From NCBI RefSeq assembly GCF_019904255.1, contig NZ_CP063203.1, positions 2,674,501 through 2,738,500 on the forward strand: a stretch of DNA of 64,000 nt, read 5' to 3'. Source of the DNA: Marixanthomonas sp. SCSIO 43207 (lineage in GTDB: Bacteria > Bacteroidota > Bacteroidia > Flavobacteriales > Flavobacteriaceae). Positions 16,534-26,525 of the stretch are shown piece after piece. Under the pieces are notes generated by a model. That model was not told the origin of the DNA, did no database searches, and saw only the letters and a program-made list of their open reading frames with translations. Position 1 is the stretch's first letter; each line of letters starts with the position of its first letter. The position numbers were made by a program, and so were the translations under genes.

Positions 16534-18738
16534 TTAATAGCAATCCATAAGTAGTCTTCCCTCTTGCTCTAGTTGATTTATTGTGATATTTGTAGAATGT
16601 TGCTCAAGTATGGTTTCAACTACTGTAAGTGTATCCTTTTGCATAGCAATACTTCCACAAATCATGACTACTCCATCGTTTAAAATTGAGGATACTAATA
16701 ATTGCTCTTGTGATTTTAAGCTGTCTTGCACATAAGTTTTTGAACCGCTTTCACGAGAATAAGCCAATTGAAATGAGGTAAGTTTTTTATTATCAAGAGC
16801 TTTTTCAATGTAGGGATTATAGAGTGTAAACGACTCTTTTGTACGTCCTCCCCAAAATAGATACATAGGTATCTTCTTTTTATTATTTGCTATCATACCC
16901 AAAAATGGGCCAATCCCGGTACCGTTTGAAATAAAAAGTACTTCTGAAGCTTTTTTAGGAATAGTAAAAGACGGATTTTTACTTATTCGTCCTTTAATGG
17001 TATTCCCTATTTTACACGTATTAAAATAAGAAGAACAAACTCCGTACTCATGTTTTTTTACACTTAGTAATACATCCTTTTCCATTTTTGCAATACTGTA
17101 CAAACGAGCTATCCGTTCACCTGGAGGAATCACCTCCAGCAAATCACCAGATATAAACTTTTTCTTCTTTTTAGGTCTAAGCTGAAGTAAAAACGTATCA
17201 TCACAATTAAGTTCTGTTTTATTAATTACTTTAAACTTACTTTGTTTTTTCTTCGTTTCTTTTTCTGAAAAAGGTTCTAACGCTAGGTGCAAGTTGTGTT
17301 GGGTAGCCCAACGTACGGCCCAATGTTCAAAATCTGTTGCATCTTGGTTATTAATTTTATAAAGCGGAATATCTTGATTAAATCTAGAATGACCTTGCAA
17401 TGCTTGATCTACATCAATTGCATATTGACAATAATCTTCATACAAGATTGAACCAAAGCCAACAACCGAAAACTGGATTATGTGAGGTTGATTAACAGTA
17501 GTGATTTTATTCAGAAATTTTGTAGCATTTGCAGGAGCTTCGCCTTGTCCATACGTTGCAGTAAATACAAATACATGCTTTGCATTGTTGTAAATGGTAT
17601 AATTGTTTAATTCAGAGACGAAAGCTTTTTTCCCTGCTTTAGTAAGTGCTTTTTGAAACTGCCAAGCAAAATCAAATGTGTTTCCGGTTTCAGAACCTAC
17701 AAGAATAATATATTCACTTTCATCTTTTGTGTATTTATTTTTAAAAGCTGTTGTTTTTTTGCGCCTTTTCAGTGTCATCGCAAAACCGGAATAAACAAAA
17801 AATAGAATTGAAATACTAGCTATTAAAAGTATGATGGACCACAAAATGCTACCTCTACCTGTATGTAGGGTTAGGCTAAAATTTGACATCCACGTTACCC
17901 AAGGATATTCATATTTGCTTAAAACATCTCCGGTAATTTGATTTACTAATATTTCTTTATTTGAGAGTTTTGCAATAAAATAATCTTCGGGCGCTGGAGA
18001 AAATGGAAATTCTAGTCTTTTTACTTCAGAAAGTGATACGTTTTTAAACGCTGAAAATTGAGTTGGTTTTTTTTGAGGTGATTCAGCTATAGCATCAAAA
18101 TCAACCGTATGTTCAACTGTATAATCTGGAAAAACATTAAATTTTTCTAGTGAAAGGTAGACACCTGTAAGGGTTATAATTATAATGGGAACTAAAAACA
18201 AACGACCTACATACACATGATAGTGTTGTGTAAACGATTCGTTAGAAATTTTTGAAAAAAACCGTTTTACACTTCCTTGTCTTTTAATGATTAAAAGTAC
18301 TCCGGTTACTGCTATTAAAAAAAGTAAAAAGGAAGCAACACCTACTAAAAACCGACCGGTTGATTTTAAAAACAACGACCTATGAAGATTGGTAGCAAAG
18401 CTGAATATAGGTCCTTGCTCTAGTAACTCACCTACTTTTTCACCAGTTTTTGGGTTTATATAAAACGTTTCACTTGCTCCCTCATTTGTAATTACCGAAG
18501 CCGAAACAAATTTGTTGTGATCAACCTCTACAAATAATACCTCATCATATTTTTTTTGAAGTGTTTCTATAGTTTCTCCTACAGTAATATCTTCAATTTC
18601 AGAAACTGCATAGGGTTTTACTTGTTCAGAAATAGGCTCAAAAGCCAAAATAATTCCTGTAACAGAAGCTAACACGACAAATAGAAAAGAAGATACAGCC
18701 AACGCAAGGTGACTGTATCTCCATATTGATAAGGTCAT
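16534..18738 (-). CDS. PepSY-flavodoxin-FAD/NAD(P)H reductase fusion protein
   Basis: Protein of 734 residues in three parts. Residues 1 to about 340 are a PepSY-associated membrane domain with four helices (near 11-33, 130-150, 180-200 and 300-320) and a periplasmic loop. Residues about 345-480 are a flavodoxin domain (IILVGSETGNTFDFAWQF for FMN, FTATYGQGEAP). Residues about 510-734 are a CysJ-like FAD/NAD(P)H reductase (RLYSIAKM, GTGIGPFLGMI, FWGGRTKESF, LAYSRESG). It should pass electrons from NADPH via FAD and FMN to a membrane haem or iron substrate. It is the last gene of the haem-uptake operon, so it probably reduces imported iron or haem. Confidence 0.88.
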   Translation of the reverse strand: MTLSIWRYSHLALAVSSFLFVVLASVTGIILAFEPISEQVKPYAVSEIEDITVGETIETLQKKYDEVLFVEVDHNKFVSASVITNEGASETFYINPKTGEKVGELLEQGPIFSFATNLHRSLFLKSTGRFLVGVASFLLFLIAVTGVLLIIKRQGSVKRFFSKISNESFTQHYHVYVGRLFLVPIIIITLTGVYLSLEKFNVFPDYTVEHTVDFDAIAESPQKKPTQFSAFKNVSLSEVKRLEFPFSPAPEDYFIAKLSNKEILVNQITGDVLSKYEYPWVTWMSNFSLTLHTGRGSILWSIILLIASISILFFVYSGFAMTLKRRKKTTAFKNKYTKDESEYIILVGSETGNTFDFAWQFQKALTKAGKKAFVSELNNYTIYNNAKHVFVFTATYGQGEAPANATKFLNKITTVNQPHIIQFSVVGFGSILYEDYCQYAIDVDQALQGHSRFNQDIPLYKINNQDATDFEHWAVRWATQHNLHLALEPFSEKETKKKQSKFKVINKTELNCDDTFLLQLRPKKKKKFISGDLLEVIPPGERIARLYSIAKMEKDVLLSVKKHEYGVCSSYFNTCKIGNTIKGRISKNPSFTIPKKASEVLFISNGTGIGPFLGMIANNKKKIPMYLFWGGRTKESFTLYNPYIEKALDNKKLTSFQLAYSRESGSKTYVQDSLKSQEQLLVSSILNDGVVMICGSIAMQKDTLTVVETILEQHSTNITINQLEQEGRLLMDCY

Positions 18739-18749
18739 CTTGTTTTACT

Positions 18750-19244
18750 TTATTGAGGCATCATACGGATGTATCTTATAAATCCGTTGCCATCTACTTT
18801 TCCTTTCACTGACGTTGATGTTAATTCAAACTCAACATCATCTTTATAGTATTCTTGATCTTCTACAGCAGTTTCAAAACGTATTTTATAGCCCGCATCA
18901 ATTTTACTATCGTCAATTTCAATTACGCTCACTGCGCGTTGTCCTCCTGCAATGGTAGCTCCAGTAATTGCATCAATGTTATTACGTTTTTTTCCGTAGA
19001 AATTCCACCATTCTGTAATGTCAAAATACCATTCATCATCATCGCCTTGAACATAAAGAGTCTCTTCATATTCTCCGTTAGGATTAAGCAATGAAATTAC
19101 TACGTATGCTGCTTCACCATTATAATTGGTCATTTGTATTAAGCATTTGTATTTACTAGCAGGTTTGGGTTTTGAAAAACCAAAAGCCAAAAATAGTACT
19201 AGTGCAAATAGGGGTAAAGATTTTAATATTTTAATACGTCTCAT
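18750..19244 (-). CDS. secreted DUF2271 protein
   Basis: Protein of 164 residues with a signal peptide (SLPLFALVLFLAFGFSKPKP). The mature part has NYNGEAAYVVISLLNPNGEYEETLYV and ITEWWNFYG, then DAITGATIAGGQRAVSVIEI, features of DUF2271. These periplasmic proteins are often next to PepSY and FMN-binding proteins, and the ITGAT sequence resembles the flavinylation-type motif (SGATxx), though the match is partial. It lies 11 bases before the reductase gene in the haem operon, so it may help reduce or hold the cargo. Function is not established. Confidence 0.78.
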   Translation of the reverse strand: MRRIKILKSLPLFALVLFLAFGFSKPKPASKYKCLIQMTNYNGEAAYVVISLLNPNGEYEETLYVQGDDDEWYFDITEWWNFYGKKRNNIDAITGATIAGGQRAVSVIEIDDSKIDAGYKIRFETAVEDQEYYKDDVEFELTSTSVKGKVDGNGFIRYIRMMPQ

Positions 19245-19245
19245 A

Positions 19246-20745
19246 TTACTTTAAAAAGGTTAAGTCTGTTTTATTTGCTTTTAGTTGCTCGTTTTCTTGA
19301 GCCAAATCAAAGGCTGTTTCGCCAAAATCTGTCGTTGTATTTTTATCTGCTCCCATCGAAATTAAAAATTTTAATATCGATTCATCTTTGGCATTCATAG
19401 CAGCTAAGTGTAAGGGTGTGAGACCATCGCTGTTTTTTTGTTGTAATTGATTTTTTGGAACCATTTTTACAACTCTTTTTAGCAATAATTTACTGTTTTT
19501 TGAAACTGCCAAATGATATAGCGTATTCTCTTTTTCTTGAACTTCAGAAAGTGATACACCGTTTTGTTTTAATATTTTAAGTTTTTTATCAAAGTCGGCT
19601 TCGTTTGATTGTGAGTAACTTTGTATGGTATAAAATAACAAGGTATTGTTGTTCTCATCTACTACGGATGCATCCGCTCCTTTTTTCAGAAGAAATGAAA
19701 CTACATCTGCCGTATTGTTTTCTACTGCCATTGTTAAAGCAGATTGACCTTTTTTATTGGTGTGATTGATATCCTTTGTTTTATTTGCCAAAAGAGTAAC
19801 AATTGATAGGTTGCTTGAAGCTGCAGCGTTTATCAAAGCAGTATTTCCGTCATCATTAACTTGATTTACGTCAACTCCTTTTTTAATGAAATAATTAAAA
19901 ATTGCTTCATCTTTATTTCGGTAAGCTAAAATATGTAAAGGAGTGTTTCCTTCTCTTGTGGTTACATTAGGGTTGACTCCTTTTGATTCTAAAAATTCAT
20001 ATATTTCTAGACCATTGCTTTGCCCACGTGTTCCTTGTGCTGCAAAAAGCATGGCATTGCCGTTATCTTTATTAAGACCGGTGGGAGTTGCTCCTTTTTC
20101 AATAAGTGCGTTAAGCATATCGATGTTTCCGGTACGTGCAGTGTAATTAAAAATTCCGTTACCGGCTTCATCTGTACTAGTAATGGAAAGTCCTTTATTA
20201 ATAAAATAATGCAACTCATCCATACTTGAAACATTTGGTGCTGCCAATAGTAAAATAGAGGCTCCTGCTCTATTTGTCTCGTTAATGGAAGCTCCGTTAT
20301 TCAATAGTAAATCGTATAGTTTTGGGTCTGTTTGACCGGTACTTGCAGCAAATGTTAGAACGGTATTTCCGTGATCATCAATGATGTTCATTTTGGCATC
20401 TTTGTCTATTAAGTACTGTACAAGTTCTTGGTTGTTTTTATAAGCTGCCCAAAAAATATAAGTTCTACCATCGTGAGTAAGTTTGTTCACATCATTTCCT
20501 TCCTTGGATAGCAAATGAATAATACTTTCTGAAGAAGCATTTTCAAGAATTGCATACACAACAGGATCAAACGCATAGGGGTTTAATTCACTTGCGTCGT
20601 TTCCTTCTGCTATTTTTTGATCAATAGTTTGAATACTAGGATTGGTTTTCCAAAACTCACGCTTTAGTAATACATTTTCTTGTGAAAATGCAATTGTAGC
20701 GTAACATACCATCAATAGTGTAATTATATTTTTTGAGCGAGCCAT
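19246..20745 (-). CDS. periplasmic ankyrin-repeat protein
   Basis: Protein of 499 residues with a signal peptide (ITLLMVCYATIAFSQ) and about ten ankyrin repeats filling residues 85-495, for example DGRTYIFWAAYKNNQELVQY, HGNTVLTFAAS, EGNTPLHILAY, KGQSALTMAVE and DGLTPLHLAAMNAKDES. Ankyrin repeats mediate protein binding; exported ankyrin proteins of Bacteroidetes and Proteobacteria have been linked to iron or peroxide handling. It lies 1 base from the DUF2271 gene and 6 from DUF6607, inside the haem operon, so it is likely a scaffold for the uptake or reduction machinery. Confidence 0.85.
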   Translation of the reverse strand: MARSKNIITLLMVCYATIAFSQENVLLKREFWKTNPSIQTIDQKIAEGNDASELNPYAFDPVVYAILENASSESIIHLLSKEGNDVNKLTHDGRTYIFWAAYKNNQELVQYLIDKDAKMNIIDDHGNTVLTFAASTGQTDPKLYDLLLNNGASINETNRAGASILLLAAPNVSSMDELHYFINKGLSITSTDEAGNGIFNYTARTGNIDMLNALIEKGATPTGLNKDNGNAMLFAAQGTRGQSNGLEIYEFLESKGVNPNVTTREGNTPLHILAYRNKDEAIFNYFIKKGVDVNQVNDDGNTALINAAASSNLSIVTLLANKTKDINHTNKKGQSALTMAVENNTADVVSFLLKKGADASVVDENNNTLLFYTIQSYSQSNEADFDKKLKILKQNGVSLSEVQEKENTLYHLAVSKNSKLLLKRVVKMVPKNQLQQKNSDGLTPLHLAAMNAKDESILKFLISMGADKNTTTDFGETAFDLAQENEQLKANKTDLTFLK

Positions 20746-20751
20746 AGGTGT

Positions 20752-21666
20752 TTATTTTTCTATTACAAAAGAATCAATGATTCTATTAATTTCTTTTTTA
20801 TCTTTCACTTCTTCATCAAACAAAAATTTGAATAGTACTTTATTATCTACTTTGTCTTTAAGAGCTAAATTTTCTTTTTTTGCAAAAACAGTATTCCATT
20901 TTTTTCTAACGGTTGCCCATTTATCTTCGTGTTCTTTCCACCAATCTTGAGCAGCTTTACATCTACTGTCTGCTACTTTTTTATAAACGTTGTAACCTTT
21001 TTCTTTTGCAATAATAATATCTTTTGCTCCTTCTTTACGCACTATTTTTTCATTGTCTTGGTCGTGAATCCATCCTGAGTCTACAATTTCATGACGGTTA
21101 CCTCGCATAGTTACGTTGTAATCACTGCGCTGAGTGTATTCTCGTCTTGGTAATGGTGCAGTGGTTGTGTTTTCCCAATAGTTTTTCCCGTCAACGTGAA
21201 CCCAAGTAGCAGATCCTTCATAACGCGGACTGTCATCTACCTGAAATACTTTTTGTGTCCATTGGCCTTTTACTTCGCTCTTAGGCAATTTGGTATAGGT
21301 CCATTGGTTGTCACCGTTGAATAGATACAGATCAGTGTTTTCATACTCCCAATCTTGACGCCAGTGTTTTACAATATAAGGTTGATCTGGTGGTCCTACA
21401 ATTAATAAATGCTGAATAGAAATCTTTTCATCTTCGTCTTCAATTAATTGAGCCCACTCAAGACCTCCAGCAATTTTAGTTTCTGAAGGTATGTAAGTAG
21501 AATCTTCTACATAATCAAACGTTTCGGTAAAGTTAAAAGTAACTTCATAACAACCACACATACTTTTTATGGCTTCTCTGTCCTTTTCAATTTTGTTTGT
21601 TTCTTGTGCTGTAAGAGTTGCTGTGAATGCAAACATCCCAATTAAAGCATATATACATTTTTTCAT
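20752..21666 (-). CDS. secreted DUF6607 protein
   Basis: Protein of 304 residues with a signal peptide (IGMFAFTATLTAQE). The conserved core of DUF6607 is visible: IKSMCGCYEVTFNFTETF, then GLEWAQL, QHLLIV, IVKHWRQDW and LYLFNGDNQWTY, and near the end SRCKAAQDWWKEHEDKW. The CGC pair near the mature N-terminus and the later cysteine could form a disulfide or bind haem, but this is only a suggestion. The gene follows the HmuY-like T9SS gene by 6 bases, in the haem-uptake operon. No direct function is known. Confidence 0.8.
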   Translation of the reverse strand: MKKCIYALIGMFAFTATLTAQETNKIEKDREAIKSMCGCYEVTFNFTETFDYVEDSTYIPSETKIAGGLEWAQLIEDEDEKISIQHLLIVGPPDQPYIVKHWRQDWEYENTDLYLFNGDNQWTYTKLPKSEVKGQWTQKVFQVDDSPRYEGSATWVHVDGKNYWENTTTAPLPRREYTQRSDYNVTMRGNRHEIVDSGWIHDQDNEKIVRKEGAKDIIIAKEKGYNVYKKVADSRCKAAQDWWKEHEDKWATVRKKWNTVFAKKENLALKDKVDNKVLFKFLFDEEVKDKKEINRIIDSFVIEK

Positions 21667-21672
21667 ATTATG

Positions 21673-22908
21673 TTATTTCAAAATTAATTTTTTAGTTATT
21701 GTGTTTTTCCCGGATGTAACATTAACCATATATACACCGCTTTGTAAGGCTGAAAGGTCTAAGGTTTTGTTATAAAAACCAGATGTACTAGACATGGTTT
21801 CTGAATACACTTTCGCTCCATTGATTGCAAATACTTCAATTGTGTTTTTTGCTGAAGCAGTGTTGGCAACATCATAAACAATTGATACTTGACCGTTAGT
21901 CGTTGGATTTGGATACATTCCAAAGCTTATATCTTCTGTTACGTCTTCAAAACCTAATAGACCAGATACATCTTGATAGTCTAATTCGATATTGCCTGTT
22001 GATGCTCCGTCAAATTCTGTAAACACCAATCTATAAATTGTGCTTTCGTCATATTTTACATAGTATGCCATATCGCTGTTTACGGTATATCCTGACCCAT
22101 CAAAGCTTTTCCAATCATAACCAATGGTATTGATATCTTCAGAATAGCTTAATCCATTTGGGTCGCCTTCTCCATCTAGTTCTTCATTTTGAGCTACAGT
22201 AACGTTTGGGTTGTGTAATACGCCTGTTACGTTATAATACGTACCCCCTCCTAGGTCTGTTACGTATTTTCTGAAAACCATATCCCAGTCACCAACTGCA
22301 GGCTCGGCAATGACAGTTTCATCATTTTGTAATGAGTAATAGTTATATCTATTTGCCGGGTTATCATTATTATCAACAGTTACCGTTTTTTCATTTACCC
22401 AATCATTACCGTCCCAAGTAGCAAACTTAAATGTGTACCCACCAAAAAAGTCTTCGTTTATAAACTTGCGGTAAGTACCATCTGCATATTTTAATACAAA
22501 GATGATGGTTCCTTCTACGTGATGTGTTACTGGGTTGTACTCTCCCCAACCATAACTTGCTGAACCTTGCATAAATGCACCATTGTCCCAGTTAGTATCA
22601 TCATTATATAAAGCTGTCCAAGAGCTTTCATTTGCTACGTTAATGTTATTCCATTCGGCTGGATCATCTGCAGCTTCAAACACCTGTATACCAATACCGT
22701 CATTTACACGTATTCCTATATTTTGAGGGCTGTTTCTTAAAAAAGCAATATCCCAACTGTTGGCCGCATAGGTGTTCTGTGTTTCGTTTGCTAGTTTTAG
22801 ATAAACTTCATTTTCATAATTGGCACCCATAGATAGCTCAACAGTTTCTTGAGCTGTGGTTGAGAAACCAACTGCTAAAAAAGCAGCAATATGTAATAGT
22901 TTTTTCAT
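21673..22908 (-). CDS. HmuY-like T9SS type A secreted protein
   Basis: Protein of 411 residues with a signal peptide (ending TTAQ), a HmuY-like beta-rich region (ANSWDIAFLRN, IGIRVNDGIGIQVFEA, VGDWDMVFRKYVTD and KFATWDG), and a C-terminal T9SS type A sorting domain from about residue 325 (FGMYPNPTTNGQVSIVY ... LQSGVYMVNV ... KKLILK). T9SS carries such proteins across the outer membrane to the surface. Sitting between HmuY and DUF6607 genes, it is probably a surface-exposed haemophore-like partner of the TonB receptor. Confidence 0.82.
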   Translation of the reverse strand: MKKLLHIAAFLAVGFSTTAQETVELSMGANYENEVYLKLANETQNTYAANSWDIAFLRNSPQNIGIRVNDGIGIQVFEAADDPAEWNNINVANESSWTALYNDDTNWDNGAFMQGSASYGWGEYNPVTHHVEGTIIFVLKYADGTYRKFINEDFFGGYTFKFATWDGNDWVNEKTVTVDNNDNPANRYNYYSLQNDETVIAEPAVGDWDMVFRKYVTDLGGGTYYNVTGVLHNPNVTVAQNEELDGEGDPNGLSYSEDINTIGYDWKSFDGSGYTVNSDMAYYVKYDESTIYRLVFTEFDGASTGNIELDYQDVSGLLGFEDVTEDISFGMYPNPTTNGQVSIVYDVANTASAKNTIEVFAINGAKVYSETMSSTSGFYNKTLDLSALQSGVYMVNVTSGKNTITKKLILK

Positions 22909-22946
22909 TTTAATATGTGTTGTAGTGTTTGTAATAGGTTTAGTTT

Positions 22947-24368
22947 TTATTGTACTAATTGATATTTAAATTCCGGGTATCCGCGTTCTCCCTGGTCGCT
23001 TAATAGCGCTGTAAATTTTAGTTTATAGGTATTTCCATTTAGGTCTTGAATGATATAAAACATATTGTCATACAATATTTTGTCTTCGCTAATTACCTCT
23101 CGCCAAGTACTACCTATAGCACGTTGGTCTTCTTGAAAATTAGCTGTATTTAGATCACTTAGTGAAAAGTCATCATAATTCGTGTTCACCTCATCGGTAT
23201 TGATGGCATAAGCCACAACGCCTCCTTTACGGTTGTGCAATACACCATCGGAATAACCATAAGAACCAGCCTCTTCTATTATATTGGTAAATACGGTAAA
23301 GTTGATATCCCATTGGTCTGCTTCAGGTTCTACCGAAACAACATTATTGGTGTTGAAACTGAAGAAGGTAAAATTATATCCCTTGTTTTTTGAGATGGTC
23401 ACTTCTTGGTGTGTGGTAGCATCTAGATTGGCGTATTGTAGTAAGTAATCATCCCCTCTTTTTAATACACGAATCTTTTTCCAGCCTCTAGCATCTCCTG
23501 CTACGGCTACACTTCCTTGTTCTGCTGTAGCAGTTCCTACTTCATATCCTAAATTCACTAAATATACGTTGTTCTCACCGTCGGTATCACTAATGGCATC
23601 TATCGCTGTTTTGGTAACATCTCCATCTGGATGGTCTATGTAAGCTACATTCGCAGGATCGAAGGTTCCCACCGCTACTTGGTCTTGTATACCTGCAACA
23701 TCGTCTTCGGTTACCGCATCAATATTGGTAGCGTCCAATTGTGCCGCCGCCATATAGATAGAACCGTTAATATCCACTCTAAACTCCTCTCCGGCATAAA
23801 ACCCAAGGTCCCAACTGTCGCGTTGTACCACGGTTGTCTTTTCAGAACTTAAATCAATATATACTTGATTTTGTTGATTAGGCCCACCTACTTCCGGTGC
23901 TAACGAACGTCCTAAGGAAGCTGAGTTATTCAGCGTAAAAGCAGTATTTCCTTGTATTTGTCCGCCAGGATATGAAACATTTGTAATGGTAAATGTAATG
24001 GCTACTGTTTCATCTAAGGTTGCATTCAGCTTATTGAATACAAAGGTATTATCTGCAGTTCCTTCTGTAATAGGCAGAGTAATGGTGTTTCCTTCCGCAG
24101 CAGGTTCGGTTGTATAGTCTTCACCGTACACTGCGTTTGTTGCTTCTACCAAAATAGTAATCTCCCCGTTTTCTGAAGCAGTTTCTGAATACACTAGTTT
24201 AATATCCTTATTGCCTTCTATTTCTCCTAAGTTGGCCGAAAGGTTTTCAAAGGCAGCTACAAAAGGCTCTCCTTGTACCGAAGTACTATTGTCATCACTA
24301 CACGACACCAAAGTGGTAGTGGCAATACAAGCAAGCAATAGGGTTTTAACTGATTTAAAGATTGACAT
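22947..24368 (-). CDS. hmuY: HmuY family haem-binding lipoprotein
   Basis: Lipoprotein of 473 residues with lipobox TTLVSC (acylated cysteine about residue 23). An N-terminal Calx-beta-like or adhesion-type region (about 30-150, FTITNVSYPGG) precedes a HmuY domain from about residue 165 (QVYIDLSSEKTTVV, then DSWDLGFYAGEEFRVDING, ISDTDGENNVYLVNLG, WDINFTVFTNI). In Porphyromonas HmuY takes haem from host haemoproteins and hands it to the TonB receptor HmuR. Here it is the second gene of the operon, 2 bases after the receptor gene stop. It is longer than classic HmuY (about 220 residues) because of the N-terminal extension. Confidence 0.85.
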   Translation of the reverse strand: MSIFKSVKTLLLACIATTTLVSCSDDNSTSVQGEPFVAAFENLSANLGEIEGNKDIKLVYSETASENGEITILVEATNAVYGEDYTTEPAAEGNTITLPITEGTADNTFVFNKLNATLDETVAITFTITNVSYPGGQIQGNTAFTLNNSASLGRSLAPEVGGPNQQNQVYIDLSSEKTTVVQRDSWDLGFYAGEEFRVDINGSIYMAAAQLDATNIDAVTEDDVAGIQDQVAVGTFDPANVAYIDHPDGDVTKTAIDAISDTDGENNVYLVNLGYEVGTATAEQGSVAVAGDARGWKKIRVLKRGDDYLLQYANLDATTHQEVTISKNKGYNFTFFSFNTNNVVSVEPEADQWDINFTVFTNIIEEAGSYGYSDGVLHNRKGGVVAYAINTDEVNTNYDDFSLSDLNTANFQEDQRAIGSTWREVISEDKILYDNMFYIIQDLNGNTYKLKFTALLSDQGERGYPEFKYQLVQ

Positions 24369-24370
24369 AA

Positions 24371-26503
24371 TTATAGGGTTAAATGATAGGTTAATTTTAA
24401 AAAGTATGAGCGGCCATAGCCCAACGGTATTTGTGTGGGCGGACCGTTATGGGTTCCACCTTCAAAAGCAGTGGTGTTTACTGCCGTGACATCAAATATG
24501 TTACGTGCACCTAGTGTGGTGATAAACGCACCATTGAAAAACGATTTGTTAATAGTGGTATCCAGCCAACTGTAGGCGTCGGTTTTACCTGCAACAAATT
24601 CTTGATTGCCTTCGGCGTTGGTTTTTTCTACTAATTGCTGTTGCTCGCCTATATGTTTAAAGAACAATGAAAAGGTCGTGTCCCATTTAGGCACGGTATA
24701 GGCAACATTGGCATTCAACTGAAAATTGTATAGAAAGTCGTCATTGCTATTGGTGCGGCTGTCCAATACCTTTGAAATTCCCTGTACCGAAGCGCCCAAT
24801 TGTGCTTTGATGTTTTGGTAGTACAATTCGTTTTCTGAAAACACCCCCATCGCCTTGTAGCTGTCAATATTATTGTACTGATACGCCAACGGACTCTGAT
24901 TCACCACAATCAATTCAATTCTATCTTGTAGATTCAAATAATTAAAACTGATCTTATTCTTTAACCGAAGCGCTCCATCGGCTAGACTACTTCGTTTTTT
25001 AATATGAAGAAAGGTAGAAACTCCTTGCTCTGGGGTTAAATCACCATTTCCTTGTACATCGTGATTTACATCTACAAAGTAGGTATATAGTTCATTGTAG
25101 TTAGGCGTACGGTTTGCCGAACCTACAATAGCACGCAACTCCCAATCGTCGCCTAACGTTTGCTTGGCACTTAACGAGCCAATGTACTGTGTATCAAATA
25201 AGTTGCTAAAGGAAACCCGAACGCCCGGACGTAAAGAAAACCGTTCTGTTAATTGCATTTCGGAAGCGGCAAAAAGGTCGTAATTATCTAAACTTTGTGT
25301 CACGCCCCCTTCTTCAGGATCGATCACAATCGCTACCGATGAGCCAGAACCTTCTTCCAGCGTGAATTCATAGCCCGCTTGTAATGACAGCCAATCGCTA
25401 TTGAGCAAATTACTGAACGTACCTCTAGAAAAGACTGCACTCCTACTCTGATACTCGCCTTGTTCTACATTTTCTTTAGCCCCTGACCGAATGCAATAGG
25501 TATAGCGTTCTAAATCTTTGGTCTGCTCTTGGTAGGAAAGCGATACATTGTAGTTCACTTTTCTGAATAATTTCCCGGTGCTGTTTAAGTGATGGTACCA
25601 ACGATTGTTGGTATATTGCTCATCCAATGCCGATGGGTTGGTGGTTCCCGTTGATGCGTTTTCGTTGAGATCTACCGTTTCGTTGTACTTGTAAATGTCT
25701 TCATGCAAGTACTCAAAGCGATAAAAAATGTTGAATCCCTCTGTTTCGTAGGATAATAAAGCCTTGCTGTTTTGTTGTAGTTTTGGTAACCATTCATGTC
25801 CGCGTTGGCCATCGTTAAATTCATAGTTTTCGCCTTCTCTATCGTTCCAGAAGCCTCCAAAGTCATTTCGGGTATACGTGGCATTGGCGTATAGTTTTTC
25901 TGAAATATTTCCGCCCACTTTAATTAATTGAATGTGCCTTCCTTTATCAAACCACTCATATTCGTCACCAATCGTTTCTTCTTGTATATAGGCTGTAATA
26001 TCGAGTTTGTTTCTAGAAGATTTCTTAGTGATAATATTGATGATGCCCGAAACAGCATTTGATCCGTACTGTACGCCCATTGCGCCTTCTACATACTCTA
26101 TGCGCTCCACATCATCCAGATTAATCAAGGTAAGGTCGGTGTTGTTGCCCACGCCCTCTTCATTGATCATGGGGATATTATCAATCAACACTTTAAAATA
26201 CTGACTGTCCAACCCAAACAAACTTACGCCGCTTTTCCCGGTAGATGTATTGGGCGTAATATTTAGGTTCAAGGTGTTGTTTAATACATCGGCGAGGTTG
26301 TTTCCTGCTTGACGTTCAATATCTTTTCTGGTAATCACCTTTACTTCTACTACCGATTTGTTAACCGATTGTGGATTAATCTGCCCGGTTACCACTACTT
26401 CATCCAAACTTTCAACATCAGTGGAATCGGTTACAGAGGTATTTTGAGCCAAGGAAATTGCGCTACAAAAAAGGAAATAGATGGAAAGAAATGTAAACTT
26501 CAT
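24371..26503 (-). CDS. hmuR: TonB-dependent outer-membrane haem receptor (HmuR-like)
   Basis: Protein of 710 residues with a signal peptide (SAISLAQ), a TonB box region (SLDEVVVTGQ, about 29-38), a plug domain (NNLADVLNNTLNLNI, VGVQYGSNAVSGIINI) and a beta-barrel ending in an aromatic-rich strand (YGRSYFLKLTYHLTL), the usual BamA signal. It imports a substrate across the outer membrane with TonB energy. Adjacent HmuY points to haem. The CarboxypepD N-terminal extension common in SusC-like receptors is absent. A -7 box and a Fur-like dyad lie upstream at 26526-26560. Confidence 0.88.
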   Translation of the reverse strand: MKFTFLSIYFLFCSAISLAQNTSVTDSTDVESLDEVVVTGQINPQSVNKSVVEVKVITRKDIERQAGNNLADVLNNTLNLNITPNTSTGKSGVSLFGLDSQYFKVLIDNIPMINEEGVGNNTDLTLINLDDVERIEYVEGAMGVQYGSNAVSGIINIITKKSSRNKLDITAYIQEETIGDEYEWFDKGRHIQLIKVGGNISEKLYANATYTRNDFGGFWNDREGENYEFNDGQRGHEWLPKLQQNSKALLSYETEGFNIFYRFEYLHEDIYKYNETVDLNENASTGTTNPSALDEQYTNNRWYHHLNSTGKLFRKVNYNVSLSYQEQTKDLERYTYCIRSGAKENVEQGEYQSRSAVFSRGTFSNLLNSDWLSLQAGYEFTLEEGSGSSVAIVIDPEEGGVTQSLDNYDLFAASEMQLTERFSLRPGVRVSFSNLFDTQYIGSLSAKQTLGDDWELRAIVGSANRTPNYNELYTYFVDVNHDVQGNGDLTPEQGVSTFLHIKKRSSLADGALRLKNKISFNYLNLQDRIELIVVNQSPLAYQYNNIDSYKAMGVFSENELYYQNIKAQLGASVQGISKVLDSRTNSNDDFLYNFQLNANVAYTVPKWDTTFSLFFKHIGEQQQLVEKTNAEGNQEFVAGKTDAYSWLDTTINKSFFNGAFITTLGARNIFDVTAVNTTAFEGGTHNGPPTQIPLGYGRSYFLKLTYHLTL

Positions 26504-26525
26504 TAAGTCGATTTGTTAGACGCCG

